From SZUA-186 sp039714155 (lineage in GTDB: Bacteria; Pseudomonadota; Gammaproteobacteria; UBA9214): a DNA stretch of 14,358 nt. This document shows positions 1 through 7,800 of this stretch, piece by piece. Position 1 is the stretch's first letter. Each line of letters opens with the position of its first letter. The notes beneath the pieces were generated by a model, which saw only the letters and a program-made list of their open reading frames with translations, was not told the DNA's origin and did no database searches. The translations under genes were made by a program, and so were the position numbers. The stretch is taken from positions 1 through 14,358 of the forward strand of contig JBDLJX010000066.1 in the NCBI GenBank assembly GCA_039714155.1, in the 5' to 3' direction.

Positions 1-65
1 CCCCCATTGCCTGGGCCTGGGCGAAATGATGCGTGAAAGGACATAGAAATAGGCTGAAATGCTAG

Positions 66-88
66 CCCAAACAGTTATTCTGATTGGG
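66..88 (-). terminator. Hairpin downstream of tRNA-Thr, possible terminator
   Basis: An inverted repeat has 9-nt arms, 66-74 and 80-88, with eight Watson-Crick pairs and one A-A mismatch around a 5-nt loop (TTATT). It begins 25 nt beyond the 3' end of the tRNA in the direction of tRNA transcription. The bases after it on the minus strand (CTAGCATTTC) are only weakly T-rich, so it is not a classic Rho-independent terminator. It could also be a processing hairpin or the end of a convergent gene lying left of the window. Positions 1-65 show no coding signal. Confidence 0.35.
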
Positions 89-112
89 TATCGTTGTAAC
101 TTATTGATTAAA

Positions 113-188
113 TGGTGCCGGAGAGAGGAATTGAACCCCCGACCTTCTCATTACGAGTGAGCTGCTCTACCGACTGAGCTACTCCGGC
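113..188 (-). tRNA. tRNA-Thr (anticodon CGU)
   Basis: Read on the minus strand, this is a complete 76-nt cloverleaf. The acceptor stem is a perfect 7-bp GCCGGAG/CTCCGGC, the D-arm is GCTC/GAGC, the T-loop is TTCAATT, the discriminator is A, and CCA is encoded (113-115 on plus). The 7-nt anticodon loop CTCGTAA puts CGT at positions 34-36 (plus 153-155), which reads the threonine codon ACG. The first anticodon-stem pair is a G-A mismatch, which I recall also for E. coli thrW, the same isoacceptor. The gene lies beyond the end of the Fur-family gene on the same strand, 80 bp away. The T-stem contains two G-U pairs, which is unremarkable. Confidence 0.96.
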
Positions 189-268
189 GTAAGGCATGGC
201 AGTATAAAGCGGAGACCGGTAACAGGCAAAGCACCGGTTGAACATGAGCTGCAAAGACTGGGGTGCTA

Positions 269-703
269 CTACCGGGTAGCGTTACGCACACGCATAATGA
301 CATCAACACCTTCGGCAACCGTACCCTGCGGCAGTGCGGCCAGCGACTCGACTGCCAGCTTGTCGATATTGATATCGATCAGTTCGCCGGTATCAATATT
401 ATAGAAATGATGATGATCGCTGGTATTGGAATCGTAGAACACGCGCGTCGGGTCAACAATAACCTCGCGTACCAGTCCCTTGCGGGCAAACAGGCCCAGG
501 GTGTTGTAGACCGTTGCCTTGGAAACATGGTGGCTACCGTCATTGACCTTCCTCATCACCTGGTCAGCTGACATATGCTGGTCGCGATTAAACAGAATGC
601 GCGCAATCATCATGCGTTGCTGGGTTGGCATCACGCCATGCGACTTCAACAGGCCGGCAATGTCCTCCGGACTGCGTGTTGATGTGTGTGTTTGCATATC
701 CAT
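269..703 (-). CDS. Fur-family metalloregulator, PerR/Irr-like, lacking the structural zinc cysteines
   Basis: This 144-residue protein has the length of the Fur family, which are dimeric metal-dependent DNA-binding repressors. The winged helix covers about residues 12-85, with the recognition helix VSKATVYNTL at 60-69. The dimerisation/metal part follows, with TSDHHHFYNI at 94-103. His43, Asp91, His97, His99 and Asp110 align, at a constant offset of 6, with the five regulatory metal ligands of Bacillus PerR (His37, Asp85, His91, His93, Asp104). The protein contains no cysteine, so the CxxC structural zinc sites are absent; rhizobial Irr also lacks the first CxxC. The gene lies 65 bp downstream of thiO in the same direction. 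It has no Shine-Dalgarno sequence, and a TATAAT ends 8 nt before the ATG. Family assignment is secure. Whether it senses peroxide, haem, iron or manganese is open. Confidence 0.9.
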   Translation of the reverse strand: MDMQTHTSTRSPEDIAGLLKSHGVMPTQQRMMIARILFNRDQHMSADQVMRKVNDGSHHVSKATVYNTLGLFARKGLVREVIVDPTRVFYDSNTSDHHHFYNIDTGELIDINIDKLAVESLAALPQGTVAEGVDVIMRVRNATR

Positions 704-710
704 TTTTTTA

Positions 711-740
711 ATTATAAATCTGCTATACCCTTGTCGTCCA
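711..740 (-). promoter_or_regulatory. Possible promoter of the Fur-family gene with a PerR-box-like half site
   Basis: On the minus strand TGGACG (740-735), an 18-bp spacer and a perfect TATAAT (716-711) resemble a sigma70 promoter. Transcription would start around 703-705, almost on the ATG, so the mRNA could be leaderless; no Shine-Dalgarno sequence is visible. TTATAAT (717-711) is also one half of the PerR-box consensus, with a degenerate AT-rich second half running into the start codon. Autoregulation is therefore conceivable. This is inferred from consensus matches only. Confidence 0.33.
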
Positions 741-768
741 TGTTTTTCCTTACCGGTTGAAAGGATAA

Positions 769-1872
769 TCAGGCCCTGTGGAGCTGAAATGGCGCAGTAT
801 CGGTGAAGCTGTCCTGCTGCAGGATCTGGTCTGCCAGCAGCCGGGCTGATGCCGGCGCCATGACGACACCGTTGCGAAAATGCCCGGTATTGATAAACAG
901 CCCCGCGAAGGCCGGGTGCTGACCGATAAACGGCACCCCGTCAGACACCCCCGGTCGCAAGCCTGACCAGTGCCTGACCACTTCGTAATTATCAAGTATC
1001 GGCAGCAGTTCCGTGGCCCTTTGCATCAACATCTTCCGGGCAGTGACTGTCGTTGCATCTTCATAGCCAACATCTTCCAGGGTACTGCCTGCCAGGATCA
1101 AGCCATCCCGACGCGGTATGAGGTAATGGTCCCGGTACAGGACAATGTGCTGCAGCAGTCCCGCGCTTGCCTGGTACTGGATCATCTGTCCGCGAACCGG
1201 TTTTACCGGTAGCTCCAGCCCCAGCTTTTGCAGCAGCAAGGGACTCCAGGCACCACCTGCCACTATCACCCGGTCGGCAGGGTATTCACCGCGATCCGAG
1301 ATCACGCCCTGTACCCGGCCATCCACCTCGATGAAGCCGGTTACCTCCGTTTGCTCATGCAGCACAACCCCGACATTTGGCAACATCCGTCCCAGCGCCT
1401 TGCACAACTGCGGGTTCCGAAGCTGCGCAACCTGCAGTAACAACAGTGAGGCTCGGGGAAACATGCCCAGCCCGGGCTCCAGCTCTGACAGATGCCTGCC
1501 GTCGATTGACTGCAAGCTGCATTCATGGCGTTCTGCCCATTTACTGATGTGTGCATCCGCACTCACATCGAGCATCAACAGACCACTTTGCAACCACTCG
1601 ATATCGATACCGGTAGCGGCATGTAATATTTCAGCCAACTGGGGATAGAACTGCTGGCTCCACTGTACCAGTGCAGACACCGGGTCCGGATAACTCCATG
1701 GCAGCAGCGGCGAGAGAATACCACCACCGGCCCAGGATGCCTCCCGACAGATTTTACCCCGCTCAAGCAACCGCACCGTCATGCCAGCGCGACCCAGGAA
1801 CCATGCCGTCAGCATGCCGACAAGGCCGCCGCCGACAACAACACAATCCGTCTGCCTGTGTTGTTGTGTCAT
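769..1872 (-). CDS. thiO: Glycine oxidase ThiO (FAD-dependent)
   Basis: The 367-residue product fits ThiO, a flavoenzyme of the D-amino-acid oxidase fold that oxidises glycine to iminoglycine (dehydroglycine) for thiamine thiazole assembly in aerobic bacteria. The N-terminus has the FAD-binding beta-alpha-beta unit, GGGLVG at 14-19, and the acidic strand end Glu37. EASWAGGGILSP (44-55) is the usual flavin/substrate loop. The C-terminus carries GLRPGVSDGVPFIG and GHFRNGVVMAP, typical of ThiO/DAO enzymes. No transmembrane segment is seen, so it should be cytosolic. The ATG has no good Shine-Dalgarno sequence, but the FAD fold begins right after it. No other thi gene is in the window, so the pathway role rests on the family. 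Another amino-acid oxidase specificity is the main alternative. Confidence 0.88.
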   Translation of the reverse strand: MTQQHRQTDCVVVGGGLVGMLTAWFLGRAGMTVRLLERGKICREASWAGGGILSPLLPWSYPDPVSALVQWSQQFYPQLAEILHAATGIDIEWLQSGLLMLDVSADAHISKWAERHECSLQSIDGRHLSELEPGLGMFPRASLLLLQVAQLRNPQLCKALGRMLPNVGVVLHEQTEVTGFIEVDGRVQGVISDRGEYPADRVIVAGGAWSPLLLQKLGLELPVKPVRGQMIQYQASAGLLQHIVLYRDHYLIPRRDGLILAGSTLEDVGYEDATTVTARKMLMQRATELLPILDNYEVVRHWSGLRPGVSDGVPFIGQHPAFAGLFINTGHFRNGVVMAPASARLLADQILQQDSFTDTAPFQLHRA

Positions 1873-1878
1873 TTGAAT

Positions 1879-1906
1879 GTAGCCAGGCCGGGTAAAGCCC
1901 GGTTAC
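1879..1906. repeat. Short GTAGCC..GGTTAC hairpin in the thiO/pilus divergent region
   Basis: CCGGG (1888-1892) pairs with CCCGG (1898-1902) around TAAAG, and outer GTAG/TTAC ends can pair if CCAGG is bulged. It lies 6 bp beyond the thiO start codon, so it would be in the thiO 5' leader. The GTAGCC start recalls the ends of the larger palindromic repeat at 10314-10392, so it may be a degenerate copy. I see none of the conserved TPP-riboswitch elements here. Confidence 0.35.
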
Positions 1907-2011
1907 GTCCTGCCGATAAAAATTGAATGGGGTCAAACTCGATTGCCATGTCTGCGATACACCCCTGTCGTTTCCGGTGGCTGGAAAACCGGGAGCTGCG
2001 TATACGGAAAT

Positions 2012-2041
2012 CCGCCTATCGGGTAAAACAGGCCGCTTATC
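2012..2041 (+). promoter_or_regulatory. Direct-repeat pair, possible LytTR (AlgR-type) binding site
   Basis: CCGCCTATC (2012-2020) and CCGCTTATC (2033-2041) differ at one base and start exactly 21 bp apart, two helical turns. LytTR-family regulators bind 9-bp direct repeats with about this spacing. The family member AlgR recognises CCGTTCGTC (from memory) and controls the fimU-pilE operon in P. aeruginosa. The second copy matches that site at 6 of 9 positions, the first at 5 of 9. The pair ends 9 bp before a possible -35 element, a good place for an activator. No regulator gene of this class is in the window. Confidence 0.35.
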
Positions 2042-2050
2042 TTATAGCGG

Positions 2051-2079
2051 ATGACAGCCACGAGCGAGGTTTGTAAAAC
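2051..2079 (+). promoter_or_regulatory. Possible sigma70 promoter of the minor-pilin operon
   Basis: ATGACA (2051-2056) matches the -35 consensus at 5 of 6 positions. After 17 bp, TAAAAC (2074-2079) matches the -10 at 4 of 6. The predicted start at about 2085-2087 nearly coincides with the ATG at 2087, which would give a leaderless or near-leaderless first gene. This agrees with the absence of a properly spaced Shine-Dalgarno sequence there (GAGG at 2066-2069 is too far). The remaining divergent region shows no other convincing promoter. Confidence 0.3.
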
Positions 2080-2086
2080 TTTAATT

Positions 2087-2635
2087 ATGGAAAAAGAATC
2101 CGGGATTACCCTGCTGGAACTGCTGATCACCATTGTGATGCTGTCCATCTTGCTGGCCGTTGGTGTTCCCAGCCTGCAGGACTTCATTAAAAACAACCGT
2201 ATTACCGGCCAGGCCAATGACCTCGCTATCGCCATCCAGCTGGCGCGCAGTGAAGCCGTCAAGCGCGGCACCGGTGGCATCATCTGCGCCAGCGATGACG
2301 AGGCCACCTGCTCCAACAGTGACGACTGGAGCACCGGCTGGATTGTCTACACTGACGTAGACCAGGACGGCAACCTGAATCTGGATGCCAGCGGTGACGG
2401 CAGCGAGGACTGTGTTAATGATGACTGCCTGATCCGCACCCGGGCCACATTACCCAGGAGCACACTCGATGGTGCCGGTAACAGCAGCATCAATTTCCTG
2501 CCTAACGGACTGGTGAACAGTGGCACCGACATAACCCTGACGCTGACATCAGACGACTGTTACAAGAAACAGGTCCGGGAAATCACCATTACCCAGCGTG
2601 GTCATACCTACGTCAGAACACTGGAGTGCCCGTAA
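2087..2635 (+). CDS. Type IV minor pilin, GspH/FimT family (FimU/FimT-like)
   Basis: The 182-residue prepilin starts with the six-residue leader MEKESG, then I-T-L-L-E with Glu at +5 and a hydrophobic helix to about residue 30. The helix extension GQANDLAIAIQLARSEAVKR (41-60) is the signature of GspH/FimT minor pilins. I chose the ATG at 2087 because it gives this standard leader; the upstream ATG at 2051 gives 18 residues, and neither has a good Shine-Dalgarno sequence. The globular part has six cysteines (68, 75, 109, 114, 158, 181) and an EF-hand-like loop DVDQDGNLNLD at 90-100 without the final Glu. As first gene of the operon it sits where FimU does. The C-terminus is basic, but I see no clean GRxR DNA-binding motif of FimT, so FimU versus FimT is undecided. 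Confidence 0.87.
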   Translation: MEKESGITLLELLITIVMLSILLAVGVPSLQDFIKNNRITGQANDLAIAIQLARSEAVKRGTGGIICASDDEATCSNSDDWSTGWIVYTDVDQDGNLNLDASGDGSEDCVNDDCLIRTRATLPRSTLDGAGNSSINFLPNGLVNSGTDITLTLTSDDCYKKQVREITITQRGHTYVRTLECP

Positions 2636-2637
2636 CC

Positions 2638-3156
2638 ATGCCTGCAGTCAAACGTCACACATGCCACCAGCAAGGCGGTTTCACGCTACTGGAAGTCCTG
2701 ATTGCACTGCTGGTGCTGTCGATCGGCCTGCTCGGTCTGGCCGCATTGCAAACTGTCGGCCTGCGTTCCAACCAGATGGCCACCATGCGCACCCAGGCAA
2801 CACAGATCTCCTATGACATCACCGACCGCATGCGCGCCAACCCGGACGGCCTGACAACTGCAAACCAGTACTACGTAATTGGCACCGGTACCAGTCCGAC
2901 CGACCATGGCAAGGACTGTGATGCCGTGACATGCACATCACAGGAGCTCGCGACATTCGACCTGTTGCAGTGGCGCAGCCAGGTCCAGGGCTTGCCGGAC
3001 GGCTTGAGCTCCGTCGCGCAGACAGTCACTGCCAGTGGCCTCGTTACCCATACCATTACCGTTTACTGGAACGAGGAACGCGATCCCAATGCAGTCGGGA
3101 CCGGTTGCAATCCGAACGATGCTACCGACCTGCGTTGCATCCAACTGACCATATAA
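2638..3156 (+). CDS. pilV: Type IV minor pilin PilV
   Basis: This 172-residue prepilin has a 14-residue leader ending in Gly-Gly, then FTLLEVLIALLVLSIGLLGL, with Glu at +5 of the mature form and the LLGLAALQ continuation typical of PilV. PilV joins FimU, PilW and PilX in the inner-membrane minor-pilin complex that primes pilus assembly and sits at the pilus tip. ATG 2638 lies 2 bp after the preceding stop with GGAG at 2623-2626. A GTG at 2626 is possible but overlaps that site and would lengthen the leader. The region TDRMRANPDG after the helix is also PilV-like. Four cysteines lie in the mature part and one in the leader. Translational coupling to the gene before is likely. Confidence 0.92.
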   Translation: MPAVKRHTCHQQGGFTLLEVLIALLVLSIGLLGLAALQTVGLRSNQMATMRTQATQISYDITDRMRANPDGLTTANQYYVIGTGTSPTDHGKDCDAVTCTSQELATFDLLQWRSQVQGLPDGLSSVAQTVTASGLVTHTITVYWNEERDPNAVGTGCNPNDATDLRCIQLTI

Positions 3157-3169
3157 TCACGGGACTGCC

Positions 3170-4255
3170 ATGAACCGACCTTATACACCTTGCCAGCCAA
3201 CCATGCAGACCAGTCGTGGCTTCAGCATCGTTGAGCTGATGGTTGCACTGGTCATTACACTCGTTCTGCTCAGTGGTATCGGCCAGATATTTCTCAGTTC
3301 GAAGAAGAGCTTCACAATCCAGGAAACACTGGCACGCCAGCAGGAAAACGGCCGTTTTGCCATTGATATGATTGCACAGGACCTGCGTCGCGCCGGCTAC
3401 TGGGGTGGAACGGCAATTCTGCCGGAAATAGAAGGCAGCCAGGCACCAAGCACGCCGGATAGCAGCGACGGTTCATACTTTACCTGCCCGACCGGTGACA
3501 ACACCTGGGGCCGCATGATCTATTACCGTGTATTCGGCATTAATGATGCCAGAACAAACTATGCCTGCATTCCGGGCAGCGGCACCGGCGGCTACCTGCG
3601 CGGCGATGTGCTGGTTGCCCGCTATGCATCGGCCTACCAGGTCGGTGGCACCACACTGGCAAATTTCAACGTACAGCCAGATCGCCTGTATATACGTTCG
3701 ACCGTTTTCCAGGGCCGAATATTCAATGGTGCCGAGGAAGGTGACAGCATCAACCAGGTCGAGAGCGTTGCCGCCGCCCGTGAAAGTGTCGTGATTGCGC
3801 ATGCTTACTATATTGGTGACTCCGGCCGCACCTGCCGGGGTGAGGTGGTGCCATCCCTGTTCCGTGTCACCCTGTCCAGTAACGGCACGCCAACTGTTAA
3901 TGAAATCGCCTACGGCGTTGACCAGTTTCAGGTGCGCTATGGCGTGGATACCGATATCGACCTCAACATCAGCCCGCCGGATTCCGATGGTGACAACCTG
4001 ATTGACGCCTACCTGGATGCCAACAACATCAACAATGATGACAGCCCGCCATATGCCTCACCGCACTGGCGACAGGTGGTTGCTGCCAAGGTGTGGCTGA
4101 TCACCCGGGCCGAATGCGGTGAGACCGGTCTGGTCAACAACCAGACCTATGCAGACCTGGGTGACGTGGATCATGCGGTCAACGATGACTACCGTCGCCA
4201 GCGCTATCAGACCACCGTCTTTATGCGCAACCTGACACTGACCGAACGGCCCTGA
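3170..4255 (+). CDS. pilW: Type IV minor pilin PilW
   Basis: The 361-residue length, FSIVELMVALVITLVLLSGI at the processing site, and downstream QENGRFAIDMIAQDLRRAGYWGG are characteristic of PilW, the largest minor pilin. The leader is 17 residues ending in Gly. An internal ATG at 3203 would give the six-residue leader MQTSRG but has no better ribosome-binding site, so the start is uncertain between 3170 and 3203. DSDGDNLID at 271-279 is a thrombospondin-3/EF-hand-like acidic loop, placed near the YGVDTD segment common in PilW. The gene starts 13 bp after pilV. The last residues, VFMRNLTL, are also family-typical. Confidence 0.92.
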   Translation: MNRPYTPCQPTMQTSRGFSIVELMVALVITLVLLSGIGQIFLSSKKSFTIQETLARQQENGRFAIDMIAQDLRRAGYWGGTAILPEIEGSQAPSTPDSSDGSYFTCPTGDNTWGRMIYYRVFGINDARTNYACIPGSGTGGYLRGDVLVARYASAYQVGGTTLANFNVQPDRLYIRSTVFQGRIFNGAEEGDSINQVESVAAARESVVIAHAYYIGDSGRTCRGEVVPSLFRVTLSSNGTPTVNEIAYGVDQFQVRYGVDTDIDLNISPPDSDGDNLIDAYLDANNINNDDSPPYASPHWRQVVAAKVWLITRAECGETGLVNNQTYADLGDVDHAVNDDYRRQRYQTTVFMRNLTLTERP

Positions 4256-4273
4256 TACAGGAAGGTTCCCGAC

Positions 4274-4849
4274 ATGACTGACAAGACACGCTACATGGCA
4301 GTATCAAACCGGCAACGCGGCGCCGCGCTGTTCATGGCGCTTATCTTCCTGCTGATCATGACCATACTTGGCGTTTTCGGCATGAACATTTCACGCCTTG
4401 AAAACCAGATGGCCGGCAACAACCAGTTCCAGACCAGCGCACTCAGCAATGCCGAGCTGGCCATTAGCACCGCGCGCAATGATCTCCAGAACGCCATTGA
4501 CAGCGGCCTGGAGTTCATCGATACCGGCGATTTTCTTTATGACAGTTCGGGCGAGAACCCCGGTGCCGAGACGGTGGATCCCTCGGTACTCGACTGGTCG
4601 ACATTCACGCACGGCAATGTCGACATTGATGGTGATGGCAATGTCGACCCTAATACCCGCTTTGTCATTGAATATACCGGCTGCGACGTCAAACTCGGCA
4701 ACACCGTCGATGACTGCAATACCTCCTGCTTTGATACGCAGTCATGCGGCTACGTATTCCTGATTACAACCCAGAGCGAAGCCAGCCGCGGCGCCAAGCG
4801 CAACGTGCAGTCTGCATTCGCGCTGACAGAAGGACCGGGCGGTTCCTGA
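4274..4849 (+). CDS. pilX: Type IV minor pilin PilX
   Basis: The 191-residue protein starts with a basic leader ending RQRG at residue 16, then AALFMALIFLLIMTILGVFG. The mature protein has no Glu at +5 (Met instead), as is usual for PilX, which does not need that residue in the same way as major pilins. SRLENQMAGNNQFQTSALSNAE is the conserved PilX N-terminal continuation. DIDGDGNVD at 117-125 is an EF-hand-like loop with acidic residues at loop positions 1, 3, 5 and 9. A four-cysteine cluster follows near residues 137-156. AGGAAGG lies 8 nt before the ATG, a good Shine-Dalgarno site. The gene is 18 bp after pilW and 19 bp before pilY1. PilX interacts with PilY1 in characterised systems. Confidence 0.9.
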   Translation: MTDKTRYMAVSNRQRGAALFMALIFLLIMTILGVFGMNISRLENQMAGNNQFQTSALSNAELAISTARNDLQNAIDSGLEFIDTGDFLYDSSGENPGAETVDPSVLDWSTFTHGNVDIDGDGNVDPNTRFVIEYTGCDVKLGNTVDDCNTSCFDTQSCGYVFLITTQSEASRGAKRNVQSAFALTEGPGGS

Positions 4850-4868
4850 TTTTTCCGGAGTCAATACT

Positions 4869-7800
4869 ATGAATACTTCAAGGAAGTTCCTCTATCTCAA
4901 GATCGCCGGCATTTTTGCAATCGTCACTACACTGGTGTTTGCGGCAATGACATTCAATCCGGCCACGCAGCCCGCGATTGTCATTGGCCCGTATGCCTTC
5001 GATGCCGGCAACCTGCTGGATGGCCAGGCCAGGGCCTTCCGGCCGTGGTTTGAGAACGGCTCCTGGCAGGGTGACCTGATCGAATACAACGTCGATGAGT
5101 TTGGTATCCGCACTACCGACGCCGATGTTGGCTCCAACCCGCCCACGGCAACCGGCACTAACTGGATGGCACGCGCCACCTTCGCCGACAAGGAAGCCGG
5201 CGTTTCCGACTACTGGCAGGAGTCAAACGGCAGCGATTCCAAGCGGAATATCTTCACCGTCAACAGCGACTCAGGCAGCCAGGTCGACTTCCTCTGGGAC
5301 AACCTCAGCGCCCTGCAGCAGTCGGCGCTTGACCAGGCTACCGTTGATGCTGGCCTGACCCTCTCCTACAGCAGCAACATCCTGAATTTCGTCCGCGGTG
5401 ATCGCAGCGAGGATAAGAGCAACACCGGTGGCACCCTGCGCCTGCGTTTCAGCCTGCTCGGCGACATCATTAATTCCAACCCGGTTTACATTGGCAAACC
5501 CGAAGAGGCCTTCATCATCGAAGGTTTCCCGACCTTTAAATTCGACAATCTGCTCCGCGAGGCTCGCGTCGCCGTCGGCGCCAATGACGGCATGCTGCAT
5601 GTCTTCGATGCTGCCGATGGCTCCGAGGTCTATGCCTACATTCCATCCATGCTCCTCGGGAAACTGGGCAAGCTTGCCGCCATCCCCTATCGCCATACCT
5701 ACTATGTTGATGGCCAGCTGAGCTACGCCTCGGCAATCATCGATGCTGCCTGGAAATCGATACTGACCGGCGGGCTTGGCGCCGGCGGCAAGGGCCTGTT
5801 TATCCTCGACGTCACCGACCCCGATCCCACGGATGACAAGGTGCTGTATGAAAAGACCGGCAATGATTTCGGTTACATCTACGGCAAACCACGTCTAGGC
5901 CGTAATGCCGACGGCATCTGGAACGTTTACATCGGTAATGGCTATGACAGCACCAATGGCGTCGCCAAACTGCTCATCATCAGCCTGGAAGATGGCAGTG
6001 TAACCACCATATCAACCGGTATCGCCGGCGGCCTGTCCGCCCCGGCGATTGTCAGTGGCCCGGACCGCGTAGTCGACTTTGTCTACGCCGGTGACAGCAA
6101 TGGCGACATGTGGAAGTTTGACATCGCCAACAACACCGCAACCAGGATCTACGATGGCATACCGGACCAGCCCATCATGAGCGCGCCCGTGATTGGCGCC
6201 CATCCGAATGGTGGCTTCATGGTGTTCTTCGGTACCGGCAATATGACCAGCTTGACCGATGTTGCTGATACCAGCTACCCCACCCAGGCCATCTACGGCA
6301 TCTGGGACAGCCCGATTGGCAGCACCATCGTGCAACAGTACCTGCGCGAGACCCAGGCTACCTTTAGCACCGACGATGGTAACGGCAATATCACCACCAA
6401 CACGACCGACGTCCGCTACGTCACCGACAGCGCGGGCAACCCGGCCAATGCCACAGTCGACTATGTCTGTGCCGCCAATGACGCAACCTGCGCCATGGGC
6501 TGGAAGGCCGAACTGCCAAACACCGGCGAACGGGTGCTGGCAACCCCGAGCCTGCGTGCCGGCCGTGTCTCGGTGGTGACGACCAACCCGGTCGGCACCG
6601 ATGGTGAACCTGACCTGGGGGGTGACAGCTGGCTGATGTCACTGTTCTATCTCACTGGCGGTGACGGCAACGATGTGACCTTCAACCTGAGTGGTGATGC
6701 CGTGCTGAATGCGGATGACAGATTTACCGTCAGTTCCGTGAGCGTGCCGCCGGTCGGCGTCAGTCTCGGTGACGGCATTATCTCGCAACCGGCCATCGTG
6801 CGTGTCGCGGATGGTATCGATATGGTGTTTATCAACGGCCTGCGCCTGCCAATCCCGCAGGTCTTCGAAGGTGGTCCGTTCCTGAGCGGTCATATCGATG
6901 TCGAGACCGACAGCCCCAATGCAAAGCCGCTGCCTGGTGGCTCGGTCGCACCGAACAACCTTTCCAAGCACAGCGATGACTACAACATCCAGACCAGCGA
7001 TGGTCTTGGCCGCGGTGTCGATGGCCACGTACATGCCTATGACACCATCCACAACATCACCTGGATCGATTTCTTCGAACTGGAACCGCGTCGCGGCGCC
7101 GGCAACCTGGCGGCTCTGCCAGTCCCCGCATCCGGTGACAGCTGCCCCTCCGGCAGCACCGGCGTTTTCGACAACTCCGATCCGCCGGTCCTGCAGGGCT
7201 GTGTTGAAACCGTGGAAGCCGAGCTGAACCGTGCCTATGACACCTATGGCGCACCGGAGACCAGCCCGGTCGAGGCGCCGACCCTGGCCGCTGAAGTCTA
7301 CGGGCTTGGCGCCAACACGCCGCTACTCTCAAGCCAGAGGTTCATCGTGACGCTTGCCAATGCCGACCTGACTCCGGGCGGCAAGCTGCAGATCGGTTGC
7401 CGTGTCTGGGATGTCGAGGAGTACCAGGATATGCTCACGGCGCAGCTGGAAGCCACGCCAACGCCTCACCCTGCGGCACTTGACGATTGCCCTGCTAACG
7501 ATGACTGCCCCAATGCCATTCACTCCCCCTTCATCAATAATAGCCTGGTCTTTACCCTGGACAGCATAGCCGAGGGCAAGTACGTCGATTCCGCCGGCGA
7601 GGCCCATGACGATGGTGGCGATTGCTCCGCCCTTGATGAAGATGAGGGTCTCAGCCAGACACCGACCCTGCGCCTCGGCTTTAACCAGCGCTCCATCCTC
7701 GATGGCGGCATCCACGGTACCCGTTCGCAGTGCGTACTCGGCCTGCATGACTGGCGCGAGAAGGTCTGCTACCCGGATGCCGACGTACTGGCACAGGCCG

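Noticed and set aside
113..188. tRNA-Thr as an attachment site for an integrated element
   Set aside because: No integrase, no repeated tRNA end and no foreign-looking genes are visible in the window. The part left of 113 is too short to judge.
269..279. CTACCGGGTAG palindrome at the end of the Fur-family gene
   Set aside because: It contains the stop codon and is too short for a terminator or a convincing operator.
1873..1950. TPP riboswitch upstream of thiO
   Set aside because: The conserved CTGAGA and the pyrophosphate-side elements are absent on the minus strand, and the space between start codon and hairpin is too small.
1982..1997. Sigma54-like TGG-N10-GC motif upstream of the pilus operon
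   Set aside because: Only the GG and GC cores match; the -24 side lacks the following CA and the -12 side reads GAGC rather than TTGC. One such match in GC-rich DNA is expected by chance.
2033..2050. CCGCT/AGCGG inverted repeat before the pilus operon
   Set aside because: Only five pairs around an 8-nt loop. The direct repeat using the same bases explains the pattern better.
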